NCBI GenBank assembly: GCA_016795485.1
Contig: JAEUHM010000010.1
Coordinates: 78,652 to 142,651, forward strand
Length of the DNA: 64,000 bases
Reading direction: 5' to 3'
Source: Verrucomicrobiaceae bacterium
Lineage (GTDB): Bacteria; Verrucomicrobiota; Verrucomicrobiia; Verrucomicrobiales; Verrucomicrobiaceae
Shown here one piece after another: positions 27,287-34,647 of this stretch (positions are counted from its first letter, which is position 1; each line of letters opens with the position of its first letter). The position numbers and the translations under genes are program-made. Under the pieces are notes generated by a model, which had not been told where the DNA came from, did no database searches, and worked only from the letters and a program-made list of their open reading frames with translations.

Positions 27287-27490
27287 CTATTGGTGTTGAA
27301 GTAATGCTTCAGCTTCCGCGAACTTCCGCTGACGGCGGGAGAAGCTGAACATGGTGTAAAATACGACGGCAAAAATGAGTGCGAGCGCTACCAGCATCAC
27401 GATAACGGCAGCATCTTGTGCCTCTGCGGCAATGGTTCCAGCCGCAGGTCGGCAAGTAGCGCATCCAAGGAGTGTGAGTGCAGATGTCAT
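27287..27490 (-). CDS. Small single-TM protein in the oxidase cluster
   Basis: A 67-aa protein from ATG 27490: a short Cys-containing N-terminus (LLGCATCRPAAG), one transmembrane helix (AVIVMLVALALIFAVVFYTM) and a basic cytoplasmic tail (SFSRRQRKFAEAEALL). The N-terminus could also be read as a short lipoprotein-like signal (LLGC). No family recognised. It starts 2 bp after the stop of the gene before it and ends 10 bp before coxB, so it is very probably translated. A role as a small accessory subunit or assembly factor is inferred from position only. Confidence 0.6.
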   Translation of the reverse strand: MTSALTLLGCATCRPAAGTIAAEAQDAAVIVMLVALALIFAVVFYTMFSFSRRQRKFAEAEALLQHQ

Positions 27491-27492
27491 AA

Positions 27493-27699
27493 TCACACGA
27501 TGATGGTTTTGGCCTTTTTGATGATGAACCAGAGGCCGTAAACGATAATAATGACAGCAAGCCATCCGCTGCCGACTCGCAACCACTCGAGATTGAGGTG
27601 CTCTACGTCCTCCACATTCGTGCGCGTCCACTGCCACACGAACAAGTCGGTGAGAGCAGCTAAGACGATAAAAACGATGTGAAATCCGCGAAGTGACAT
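27493..27699 (-). CDS. Small two-TM protein in the oxidase cluster
   Basis: A 68-aa protein with two predicted helices (FHIVFIVLAALTDLFVWQW and GWLAVIIIVYGLWFIIKKA) and almost no soluble part. It begins 3 bp after the coxD stop and ends 2 bp before the next small gene. Not recognised as a named subunit. Packing between coxD and coxB suggests a structural or assembly subunit of the aa3 oxidase or its ACIII supercomplex. Confidence 0.6.
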   Translation of the reverse strand: MSLRGFHIVFIVLAALTDLFVWQWTRTNVEDVEHLNLEWLRVGSGWLAVIIIVYGLWFIIKKAKTIIV

Positions 27700-27702
27700 G
27701 TC

Positions 27703-28059
27703 TCAATGATGGGCGGTAGCGGTCTTCACCGGAACTGCCGGTGCCTCGAAGCCTTCATCTTTCAATGGATCGCCGTGGGCTGAGATGAACAAGGTGAACA
27801 GAACGATGGCGAGCACGACCGTGAACACGAGAACCTTGTAGATCAGAGGCCGCTCATGATTCAAGTGCATGAAAATCAGGCAAACAAGGCTCGCCTTGAA
27901 GGTGGCCACTGCCATGCCGACGATCATGTTATTATTTCCACCGAAGTCGATGAAGGAAATAGCCACGGTGATGACCGTGAAGACGATCAACGTAACGCCG
28001 ATCTTGAGGTAGGTCTTTACGTGTGACGAAACGTCGTCGTGTGAGTTATCGTGTCCCAT
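27703..28059 (-). CDS. coxD: Cytochrome c oxidase subunit IV (prokaryotic, COX4_pro)
   Basis: A 118-aa protein with three transmembrane helices: YLKIGVTLIVFTVITVAISF, MIVGMAVATFKASLVCLIFM and VLVFTVVLAIVLFTLFIS. The sequence KASLVCLIFMHLNHE between helices is characteristic of the prokaryotic subunit IV family (PF03626). The N-terminus is His/Asp-rich and the C-terminus ends in HH. It stabilises the oxidase core. It starts 9 bp after the coxC stop. Confidence 0.88.
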   Translation of the reverse strand: MGHDNSHDDVSSHVKTYLKIGVTLIVFTVITVAISFIDFGGNNNMIVGMAVATFKASLVCLIFMHLNHERPLIYKVLVFTVVLAIVLFTLFISAHGDPLKDEGFEAPAVPVKTATAHH

Positions 28060-28068
28060 AGCGATGGA

Positions 28069-29394
28069 TTAAAGGAGATAGAGGAGAGGGAAGAGGAAGA
28101 TCCAGACAAGGTCAACGAAGTGCCAGAACAGACCACCCGTCTCCACGCGATTGGCCAAGTGCTCAGGGTCATTCTTGAAACGCTTGGTATCTACGACGAG
28201 GAACCAAGTAAGGACAATGGCACCAGCCAAGACGTGCAGGCCGTGCAAACCGGTGAGGGTGAAGTAGATTGCGAAGTAGGTGTTCCACTTCGGCAACCAG
28301 TTAGACCAAAAGGCGATGTCTTTCTTTGGGTCCAGAGTGATGACTGGTCCGTTGTGCTCAGCATGGCTAAAGAGAGTGTCCTTGAAAGACTGCAAGAGCT
28401 CACCCACTCCCTCTGGAGCATGATGACTCGGGTCAGGCTTGGCCGTGTGCACTTCCATCGTCAGCGCATGGCGCACGAAGTCTGGATTCTTGTAGGGATC
28501 GGCCTCTGGGTTGTGCTCCTTGGCGTGCTCAAGTTTCTGGTGCTCATGATGCTCAAAAGCTTCCTTCCAGCCCGCACCCATTAGTGTCCAAGCCTGAGAC
28601 TTGGAACGGTCCGCCACGTCGCGAACGTCCACTCGGGTGACCTGTAGGGTCATTTTGTAATCCGTGAGCTTCCCGTTGATGACGGTGCCGTCTTTGAAAC
28701 TCAGCATCGAGTCGTTGTAGCTTCGAATCGTGTTAAATGGCGGAAACGGGCTATTGTTGACTTTAAAGGTCAGCGGAGTCGCTGCTTTTAGGTCAATACT
28801 CGGTTCCTTACCGGCTTCCTCGCGGATCGAGGCTAAGCCCGCATCGTCCAAACTCACTGTCTTGCCGGCTGGAGTGGTAAACTTGGGACTTGGGGTAGTG
28901 CAACTCTCCAAGAAGTATTCTGGATCTGACTCGCGTGTGCTTAGCTTAATGCTGGTGACGTTGTCGAAGTTGATCCAATGTTTGCCGTGATCAGGGAAGT
29001 GGCCTTCGATGATAGTACCGTCTTTGGTTTTAACTGCGATGTGGTGAACTTTGTCAGTGTACTCGTTCTTCTTGATCCAAAGGAAAGCCAATGCACAGGC
29101 AATGGTGATGGCCATGTAGACCTTATAGGCTCCCCACTTGCGCATCTTCAAGCTAGCCCATGCCATGACGACGGTGACGGATGAACCGATGAGGACAAGG
29201 GTGTTGATGAAGCCCCAAGGGACGTTCAGCACATGGACTGGCCAATGGTAATCAGCGCCCAGACGCAGAAAAATGTATGAGGAGAACAATCCGCCGAAAA
29301 GCATGACCTCGGATGCAAGGAACAGCCAGACGCCGATCTTCGCATTCCAAAGCCCTGTGTCCGGGCGGGCAGTTACTGTATAAGGAATCTCCAT
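28069..29394 (-). CDS. coxC: Cytochrome c oxidase subunit III with ~250-residue insertion
   Basis: A 441-aa subunit III, more than twice the ~200 aa of typical bacterial forms of this type. Residues 1-117 (KIGVWLFLASEVMLFGGLFS, FLWIKKNEYTDKVHH) and 369-441 (TYFAIYFTLTGLHGLHVLAG, GLFWHFVDLVWIFLFPLLYL) are ordinary subunit III. Between them, residues ~118-368 are extra and hydrophilic. The insertion holds two similar motifs, VKTKDGTIIEGHF and SFKDGTVINGKL, resembling small beta-barrel (Sm-like) units, then a His-rich charged helix (EHHEHQKLEHAKEH). Reading frame is intact throughout. The insertion falls in a loop between helices and could contact ACIII or a cytochrome c; this is inference. Confidence 0.9.
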   Translation of the reverse strand: MEIPYTVTARPDTGLWNAKIGVWLFLASEVMLFGGLFSSYIFLRLGADYHWPVHVLNVPWGFINTLVLIGSSVTVVMAWASLKMRKWGAYKVYMAITIACALAFLWIKKNEYTDKVHHIAVKTKDGTIIEGHFPDHGKHWINFDNVTSIKLSTRESDPEYFLESCTTPSPKFTTPAGKTVSLDDAGLASIREEAGKEPSIDLKAATPLTFKVNNSPFPPFNTIRSYNDSMLSFKDGTVINGKLTDYKMTLQVTRVDVRDVADRSKSQAWTLMGAGWKEAFEHHEHQKLEHAKEHNPEADPYKNPDFVRHALTMEVHTAKPDPSHHAPEGVGELLQSFKDTLFSHAEHNGPVITLDPKKDIAFWSNWLPKWNTYFAIYFTLTGLHGLHVLAGAIVLTWFLVVDTKRFKNDPEHLANRVETGGLFWHFVDLVWIFLFPLLYLL

Positions 29395-29436
29395 TGATTT
29401 CGGATTTGAGATTGTGAACTTCGGATGACGAGCGGC

Positions 29437-31317
29437 CTAGTGGTGGGACTTCGCCTCTGTCGGGGCTGGTGCAGGTGTGCCAGCAGGCTCTTCCCATGAA
29501 GGGATGAACTCGCGGCCCGTGCCTGGAGGATTGTATTCGTATGGTCCGCGGTAGACTACGGGCTCGAACGTGAAGTTGCCGTGAGGAGGTGGAGTTGGTG
29601 TTGCCCACTCAAGCGTAGTTGCATCCCAAGGGTTATCGCTGGTAATCTTTTTGCCACCTTTGATGCTGATCCAAACATTAACGATGAAGAAAATCTGAGC
29701 CAAGGCGAGACCCCAAGCTCCAAACGAAATGAGCTCGTTAGACCAAAGGTAGTCCTGAGTGGTGTTCTTGAATGCCATTGCGCCGCCATCATACCAACGG
29801 CGATGGAAGCCAGCGATGCCTTGGAAAAGCATCGGCCCAAAGATCACGTTCATGAAAATGAGCGATGGCCAGAAGTGCAACTTGCCCAGAGTGTCGTTCA
29901 TGTAACGACCTGTGATCTTCGGGAACCAGTGATATACACCGGCGAAAAGCGCGAAGATAGTACCTGGAGCCACCACGTAGTGGAAGTGGCCAATCACGTA
30001 GTACGTATCGTGCAAGTGAAGGTCAATAAAGGCAAAGGCGAGTGGCAAACCTGTCAGGCCACCGATACCGAACATCGGGAGGAAGGCAGAAGCGAAGAGC
30101 ATTTGGCTGTTGAACCGAATGGAGCCTCCCCACAACGAGATCATCAAGCAAGTTAGCAAGATCACAGATGGGACCGAGATCATGACCGTTGTGATCTGGA
30201 AGTAGGTCGACATCATGGTGCCCATGCCGGTTAGGTACATGTGGTGAGCCCACACAATGAAGCTCAGGAAGCCCAAGGTCAGGGCAGCATAAATCATCAA
30301 TTTGTGCCCCCAAAGCGGACGCCGTGCGTTGACAGGGATGATGTCTGAGATGATAGCGAATGCCGGAAGAATGAGCACATAAACCTCTGGGTGAGCCAGG
30401 AACCAGAACAGGTGCTGATACAGAAGCGGGTTGCCGCCACCTGAGATGTCAAAGTGATTGGTGCCAGCAACAAGGCCCGTAGGAAGGAAGACCGATGAAC
30501 CGAAGACACGGTCAACAACCTGAAGAATGGCAGCAACTTCGAGAGGAGGGAAAGCCAGCAAGAGCAGGAAGCTCGTCACAAGCATCGCCCAGCAGAAGAA
30601 TGGCAGACGCATGAAGGTCAGGCCCTTAGCACGGAGGTTGATGAGCGTTGTGATGAAATTGACTGAACCAAGAAGCGATGACGAAATAACGAACACCATC
30701 GCCAACAGCCACCAAGTTTGACCCGTCATGAAAGTGTTTTTCACGATGTAGTGAGTCGTTGTCGCCAGAGGCGAGTAGTTGGTCCATCCAGTCTGAGCGG
30801 CTCCAGTGGGGAGGAAGAAACTCAACATCATCATGGCGCCACCGATGAAGAAGAGCCAGAAGGACCAAGCATTCAGCTTCGGGAAGGCCATATCGATGGC
30901 TCCGATTTGAAGTGGCATGACGAAGTTGCCAAAAGCGGCAAATCCAAGCGGAACGATGCCCATGAACACCATGATGGTGCCGTGCATGGCACCGAACATG
31001 TTATAAAGGTCGGGGGAAACAACTCCGCCCGGAGCCCACTTCTCAAGTTGGTAAGTACCCCACTCGCCGAACAAAGAAGCCACTAACTCGAGGCCAGGCA
31101 TTGGTTGACCTGGGTAGGCGATGGTCCAGCGCATGACCATCATCAAGAAGAACCCGAACAACAAAAACAGCAGTCCCGCGATGCCATACTGAACTCCGAT
31201 GACTTTGTGGTCGGTAGAGAATATATACTTGTAAAGGAAGCTTGGCTCGTGGTGATCGTGCGCATGATCACCGCCGTGGGCGTGGTGATCGTCATGAGTG
31301 GTAGCAGCAGCGCTCAT
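29437..31317 (-). CDS. coxA: Cytochrome c oxidase subunit I (aa3-type)
   Basis: A 626-aa, 12-helix heme-copper oxidase catalytic subunit. Visible residues: heme a ligand His112 (AMHGTIM), D-channel Asp142 (GAIDMAFPKLN), the active-site AHPEVY block (His309, Glu311, Tyr313 of the His-Tyr cross-link), CuB His358-His359 (WAHHMY), and His444/His446 (GHFHY). The K-channel lysine, expected in PTGVK, is Leu387 in SVPSVILL by ungapped alignment. The N-terminus is His/Asp-rich and the C-terminus has a Pro/Ala tail. It reduces O2 to water and pumps protons in the inner membrane, together with coxB, coxC and coxD. Confidence 0.96.
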   Translation of the reverse strand: MSAAATTHDDHHAHGGDHAHDHHEPSFLYKYIFSTDHKVIGVQYGIAGLLFLLFGFFLMMVMRWTIAYPGQPMPGLELVASLFGEWGTYQLEKWAPGGVVSPDLYNMFGAMHGTIMVFMGIVPLGFAAFGNFVMPLQIGAIDMAFPKLNAWSFWLFFIGGAMMMLSFFLPTGAAQTGWTNYSPLATTTHYIVKNTFMTGQTWWLLAMVFVISSSLLGSVNFITTLINLRAKGLTFMRLPFFCWAMLVTSFLLLLAFPPLEVAAILQVVDRVFGSSVFLPTGLVAGTNHFDISGGGNPLLYQHLFWFLAHPEVYVLILPAFAIISDIIPVNARRPLWGHKLMIYAALTLGFLSFIVWAHHMYLTGMGTMMSTYFQITTVMISVPSVILLTCLMISLWGGSIRFNSQMLFASAFLPMFGIGGLTGLPLAFAFIDLHLHDTYYVIGHFHYVVAPGTIFALFAGVYHWFPKITGRYMNDTLGKLHFWPSLIFMNVIFGPMLFQGIAGFHRRWYDGGAMAFKNTTQDYLWSNELISFGAWGLALAQIFFIVNVWISIKGGKKITSDNPWDATTLEWATPTPPPHGNFTFEPVVYRGPYEYNPPGTGREFIPSWEEPAGTPAPAPTEAKSHH

Positions 31318-31342
31318 ATTATTTCTATTGATAGCTTATTGG

Positions 31343-32023
31343 TTACTGGGCGGGCGGTGCATCACCAGCCACGTCCTTCTTGGAGTAGGGTTCGAGTTCG
31401 GCCTGAGTCCAGGCGGCGGAGCGAGCTTTCTCCGTTCCGCGGACTTTAGCGACCATGTCGGGAGTAACCATGGATGCCTTGTTGCCCCAGGAGTTGCGCA
31501 CGTAAGTCAAAGCATTGGCTATGTCGTCGTCGGTCATGGTAGCACCCCAACCCGGCATTGGCGCGGGCGCGGTGAATGGCTTGCCGCTGACAGTGATTTG
31601 TCCACTAAGGCCATGCAAAACGACTCGAATCAGACGCTCCGTTCCACCAGTAGCCCAGTCGGACCCTGCCAATGGAGGGAACGCACCGGGAGTGCCCAAA
31701 CCAGTAGCTTGGTGGCACCCGTTACAAGTGCCATACGCGGTTTCGCCTTTCTTCATGGCGAGTTCGAATGGGCTTAGCTGAACCTGAGGGCCGCCGCCCG
31801 AGCGTGGGTCCTGGATTGCGCCATAGGTCGGAACACTCTCGAGACCATATCCCGAAAAACTGCCCATCTGGCCGCCGGCGAGCACCGCCGCTATGAAACC
31901 GAGGAACATCACCCACATAGGTGCCGGTTCACTTCCTGGCGGCAGATCCGCTTTCTCACGCTTGACCGCACCATGCAGGCGGTCGAGGTCAGTGTTGTCA
32001 GGATTGAAGTGTTGATCGCTCAT
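31343..32023 (-). CDS. Membrane-anchored monoheme cytochrome c
   Basis: A 226-aa protein with one N-terminal transmembrane helix (MWVMFLGFIAAVLAGGQMGS) and a periplasmic class I cytochrome c domain. The heme motif is CNGCH in YGTCNGCHQATGLG, and the likely Met ligand is in APMPGWGATMTD. The C-terminus carries a ~45-residue Lys/Ala-rich extension. It resembles a one-heme version of CcoP. It lies between the CcoO-like gene and coxA and may pass electrons from ACIII to the CuA site. Confidence 0.85.
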   Translation of the reverse strand: MSDQHFNPDNTDLDRLHGAVKREKADLPPGSEPAPMWVMFLGFIAAVLAGGQMGSFSGYGLESVPTYGAIQDPRSGGGPQVQLSPFELAMKKGETAYGTCNGCHQATGLGTPGAFPPLAGSDWATGGTERLIRVVLHGLSGQITVSGKPFTAPAPMPGWGATMTDDDIANALTYVRNSWGNKASMVTPDMVAKVRGTEKARSAAWTQAELEPYSKKDVAGDAPPAQ

Positions 32024-32053
32024 GGCGGAAACGGTTTGGAAAAACTGGCTGGA

Positions 32054-32740
32054 TTACTTCTTTGCGGCAGCGACTGCGCTCTTGGAGCCAGGCAACGGCG
32101 CGTCTTTCTTCAGGGAGAGGATGTAGTCGACGAGGAGTTCGGCATCGGGTGTCGGAATCACCTCACGGCCGTGCCCTGGATCATACTGGGTGCCCTTGAG
32201 AGGGAGTGCTTTGCCAGCAGACTGACCCTGGATGGTGCGCTCTTTGTAGAGGTGAGCGTAACTCGGAGCAGAAGACCAAGGATTTTTCACTCTCGGAGCA
32301 TAGAGATGCATGTGAACGTCCATTCTATTGGTGAAACGATAACCAGCGTTCGTGAGGTCCGGGCCATTTCGCTGCACACCAAGAAAAGCGTGCTTTTCTC
32401 CGAAGAAGTCCCGCAGGACGGTTGCGCGAACAGGTTCCGGGCCATTCTCTAACTGATTCTGACCAGCACCCCTACGCCATGCATCGAGAGCGATTTGTGC
32501 AGGGCGAATCACTTGCGTGTGGCACTGAACACAGCCTTCCTTCTTGTAAATAGTCTGGCCGCTGAGGTTGGCCACAGTCAGCGGGAAACTGTAAGCGCTG
32601 TCGAGATCATCGCCTTTGTCCTTGTTGTAAGGTATCGGCCCGAGCGTCTGGTAGCCGATCGCAGGCAGAACAATGAGGAAAAGCCAAGGGGCAGCAAATG
32701 CTGCGGCGATTCCGAAAACCAGTTTGCGAAATTGGGTCAT
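32054..32740 (-). CDS. CcoO-like monoheme cytochrome c (cbb3 subunit II homolog)
   Basis: A 228-aa protein anchored by one N-terminal helix (IAAAFAAPWLFLIVLPAIGY). The FixO/CcoO pattern is clear: IYKKEGCVQCHTQVIRP with CxxCH, VQRNGPDLTNAGYRFTNRMD and an HLYAPR block, which match GxDLxrvGgRySdeWh-HLxxPR of CcoO. An Ala/Lys-rich tail ends the protein. In cbb3 oxidases CcoO feeds electrons to CcoN. Here it directly follows a CcoN-like gene that lacks several metal ligands, so its real partner is open. Confidence 0.88.
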   Translation of the reverse strand: MTQFRKLVFGIAAAFAAPWLFLIVLPAIGYQTLGPIPYNKDKGDDLDSAYSFPLTVANLSGQTIYKKEGCVQCHTQVIRPAQIALDAWRRGAGQNQLENGPEPVRATVLRDFFGEKHAFLGVQRNGPDLTNAGYRFTNRMDVHMHLYAPRVKNPWSSAPSYAHLYKERTIQGQSAGKALPLKGTQYDPGHGREVIPTPDAELLVDYILSLKKDAPLPGSKSAVAAAKK

Positions 32741-32763
32741 GGTTTGCGTCGAATAGTCAAAGA

Positions 32764-34221
32764 TTAGGCGTTAGCAGCCTCCGGAAGGTGCTCTTCGTGA
32801 CCATGCGTCAACAAGGTCGGTGCCGAACTGCGGCGGCCAAGGCCAGCCACCATCAACAAAAGGTGAATGAGGAACCAAGCGTTGGACCACAAGATCAGCG
32901 CCCATGCAATGCAACGCGCTGCCATGTATGGCTGGCCGGAAAGCACCGCATTCACGAATCCCTGATCCCACTGGAGCGGATCATTGATACTGGAACCCTG
33001 CTGCACGCCACCGACCAAGCTCGTCACGACGATGGTGCCGATGCCGTAAACCGAAAACCAGAAGTGATTGCGGATCAGCCGGACGCTCAACCACTCGCAA
33101 CCTGCCAAGCGAGGAACGATGTAATAGATCGCACCAAAAGCCGCCATGCTAAAGAAGCCATAGACGGCCACAATCTGGTAGCCATACCATGCGTGAGTGA
33201 ACTGGAGATTCACTCCGGTGGTGAAAGCCGAGATCAGAGCGAGGATGATGCCAGAGACAGGATAGAATAGCGCTCCGATGAAGGTGAAGCGCAGTGTAGG
33301 ACTGGCGGCGACCATCTTGTGTTGTCCTAGCGTCGTTAGGTGGTGATTGATGCCAACGACTCCAACGGGAATCATGAGCAGCACACCAGCCATTGCGCCA
33401 ACGGCAGGCATCCACGCAGGGAGGGGACCACCGAGATAGCGTTGCATACCCGTCCATCCGCCAATCACTGCAAGAATCCAGAAGCCCATCTGCGCAAGCT
33501 GAGCACTGTGAATAGGCTGGCCCGTGATCTTCGGAATGAAGTAGTAAGCCGCACCCACTCCGACAGGAACAAAGAAGAGGAGGATTAAGCCATGAACATA
33601 CCAAGCACTAATGCCGGCTCCGATCGCACCAAGCTCAAGGTTGCCACCAAGCAGGGCAATGGCGGTCCACAGAATCCAAACGATCCACAGAGATGCACCC
33701 ACCAGATACCAAGTGGTGATGGTGAAGCCCTCAGAGCGCTGAGTGCGAGCAGCCATGCTCAAGATTCGCCAGCAGAACACCAACAAGATGATGCCAAGAA
33801 CAATCCAGACGGCTTTTGGCATCTCGAGCCACTCGATTGATGTCTGATTTCCCGCGAGGATGCTCACGATGCCATAGGTGACAGCAACATTCCAAAGGAC
33901 TCCAAGTGCTACGAGCGTACCTTGCCCGCCTTTGAGTTCGTTAGCGGTGCGGCGGGCCATCAGCCACAGCGCAACGCCGAGCGCCGCTTGAATACCCCAA
34001 CCGTAAACTAGGGCAGCGATGTGGGCGGGCTGCATGCGTCCGTATGTGAGGAAGGCGCAGTCAGCAATGAAGTCAGGCTTCAGAAGCTTGGCCGCCGCGA
34101 GGAATCCCATCAGGGTGGAAGCCATGAGCCAAAATGCGGCATTCGTGAAAAGGAACAGCACTGGGCCCTTTACAGAACGGTCAATGGCGGCGCGACGAAG
34201 GCTGTCGGTGTCTGGATCCAT
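32764..34221 (-). CDS. CcoN-like heme-copper oxidase subunit I with altered metal ligands
   Basis: A 485-aa, ~12-helix protein aligned best with cbb3 subunit I (CcoN). Conserved positions are His67 (RMQPAHIAA; low-spin heme b), His210 (AWYVHGL; first CuB ligand) and His343 (FTHAWYG; heme b3). Two essential sites differ: the CuB His-His pair of CcoN (GPHHLHY) is Gln260-Arg261 here (GMQRYLGG), and the second low-spin heme ligand (HVH) is Trp345 (HAW). A new His-His pair occurs at 293-294 (GINHHLTTLGQ). It therefore probably cannot bind CuB conventionally. It sits between ACIII genes and a CcoO-like cytochrome. Function may be electron transfer, a structural role or non-O2 chemistry. Confidence 0.85.
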   Translation of the reverse strand: MDPDTDSLRRAAIDRSVKGPVLFLFTNAAFWLMASTLMGFLAAAKLLKPDFIADCAFLTYGRMQPAHIAALVYGWGIQAALGVALWLMARRTANELKGGQGTLVALGVLWNVAVTYGIVSILAGNQTSIEWLEMPKAVWIVLGIILLVFCWRILSMAARTQRSEGFTITTWYLVGASLWIVWILWTAIALLGGNLELGAIGAGISAWYVHGLILLFFVPVGVGAAYYFIPKITGQPIHSAQLAQMGFWILAVIGGWTGMQRYLGGPLPAWMPAVGAMAGVLLMIPVGVVGINHHLTTLGQHKMVAASPTLRFTFIGALFYPVSGIILALISAFTTGVNLQFTHAWYGYQIVAVYGFFSMAAFGAIYYIVPRLAGCEWLSVRLIRNHFWFSVYGIGTIVVTSLVGGVQQGSSINDPLQWDQGFVNAVLSGQPYMAARCIAWALILWSNAWFLIHLLLMVAGLGRRSSAPTLLTHGHEEHLPEAANA

Positions 34222-34254
34222 TGTAGATTGTAGATTTTGGATTGTGAAAATGGC

Positions 34255-34635
34255 CTACTTCGGCGCGGCTGGGGTTGAAGGAGCGACTGGTGCAGCCGGT
34301 GTGACGGCGGGCGCGGTGGCGGCTTGCTTAAGCTGAGTCGGGGAGCCCGGGACCAGCGCTTGGCTCGGTGCAGGCGTGGGCAGGGCTTTGAGTGATTCGA
34401 CTGCTTTGGTCAGGCGCTCAGCGCTCTTGCCTTTTTCCAGGCCCATTTTAGCCAAGTTCGCTGCTTGCTCAGCCTTGATGGCATCAGCAAGAGCCTTGCG
34501 CTCGTCATCGCGTGGATTTGGGCGGGAACCCGCGCCAGAAGTGAACAGCGCGGCCAGCACGGCGAATCCGAGAAACGCGGCCAGGAACCAAAAAAAGCCT
34601 GGAGCCGGTTTGTTGACGGTGGTGGTGTCAGACAT
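34255..34635 (-). CDS. Small single-TM protein between actF and the CcoN-like gene
   Basis: A 126-aa protein with a short polar N-terminus, one transmembrane helix (GFFWFLAAFLGFAVLAALFT), a charged helix (DDERKALADAIKAEQAANLA) and a Pro/Ala-rich tail. No cofactor motif. It starts 12 bp after actF. The helix-then-Pro/Ala layout resembles small supercomplex subunits, but I cannot assign a family. Confidence 0.6.
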   Translation of the reverse strand: MSDTTTVNKPAPGFFWFLAAFLGFAVLAALFTSGAGSRPNPRDDERKALADAIKAEQAANLAKMGLEKGKSAERLTKAVESLKALPTPAPSQALVPGSPTQLKQAATAPAVTPAAPVAPSTPAAPK

Positions 34636-34647
34636 GATGGGGAAGGA

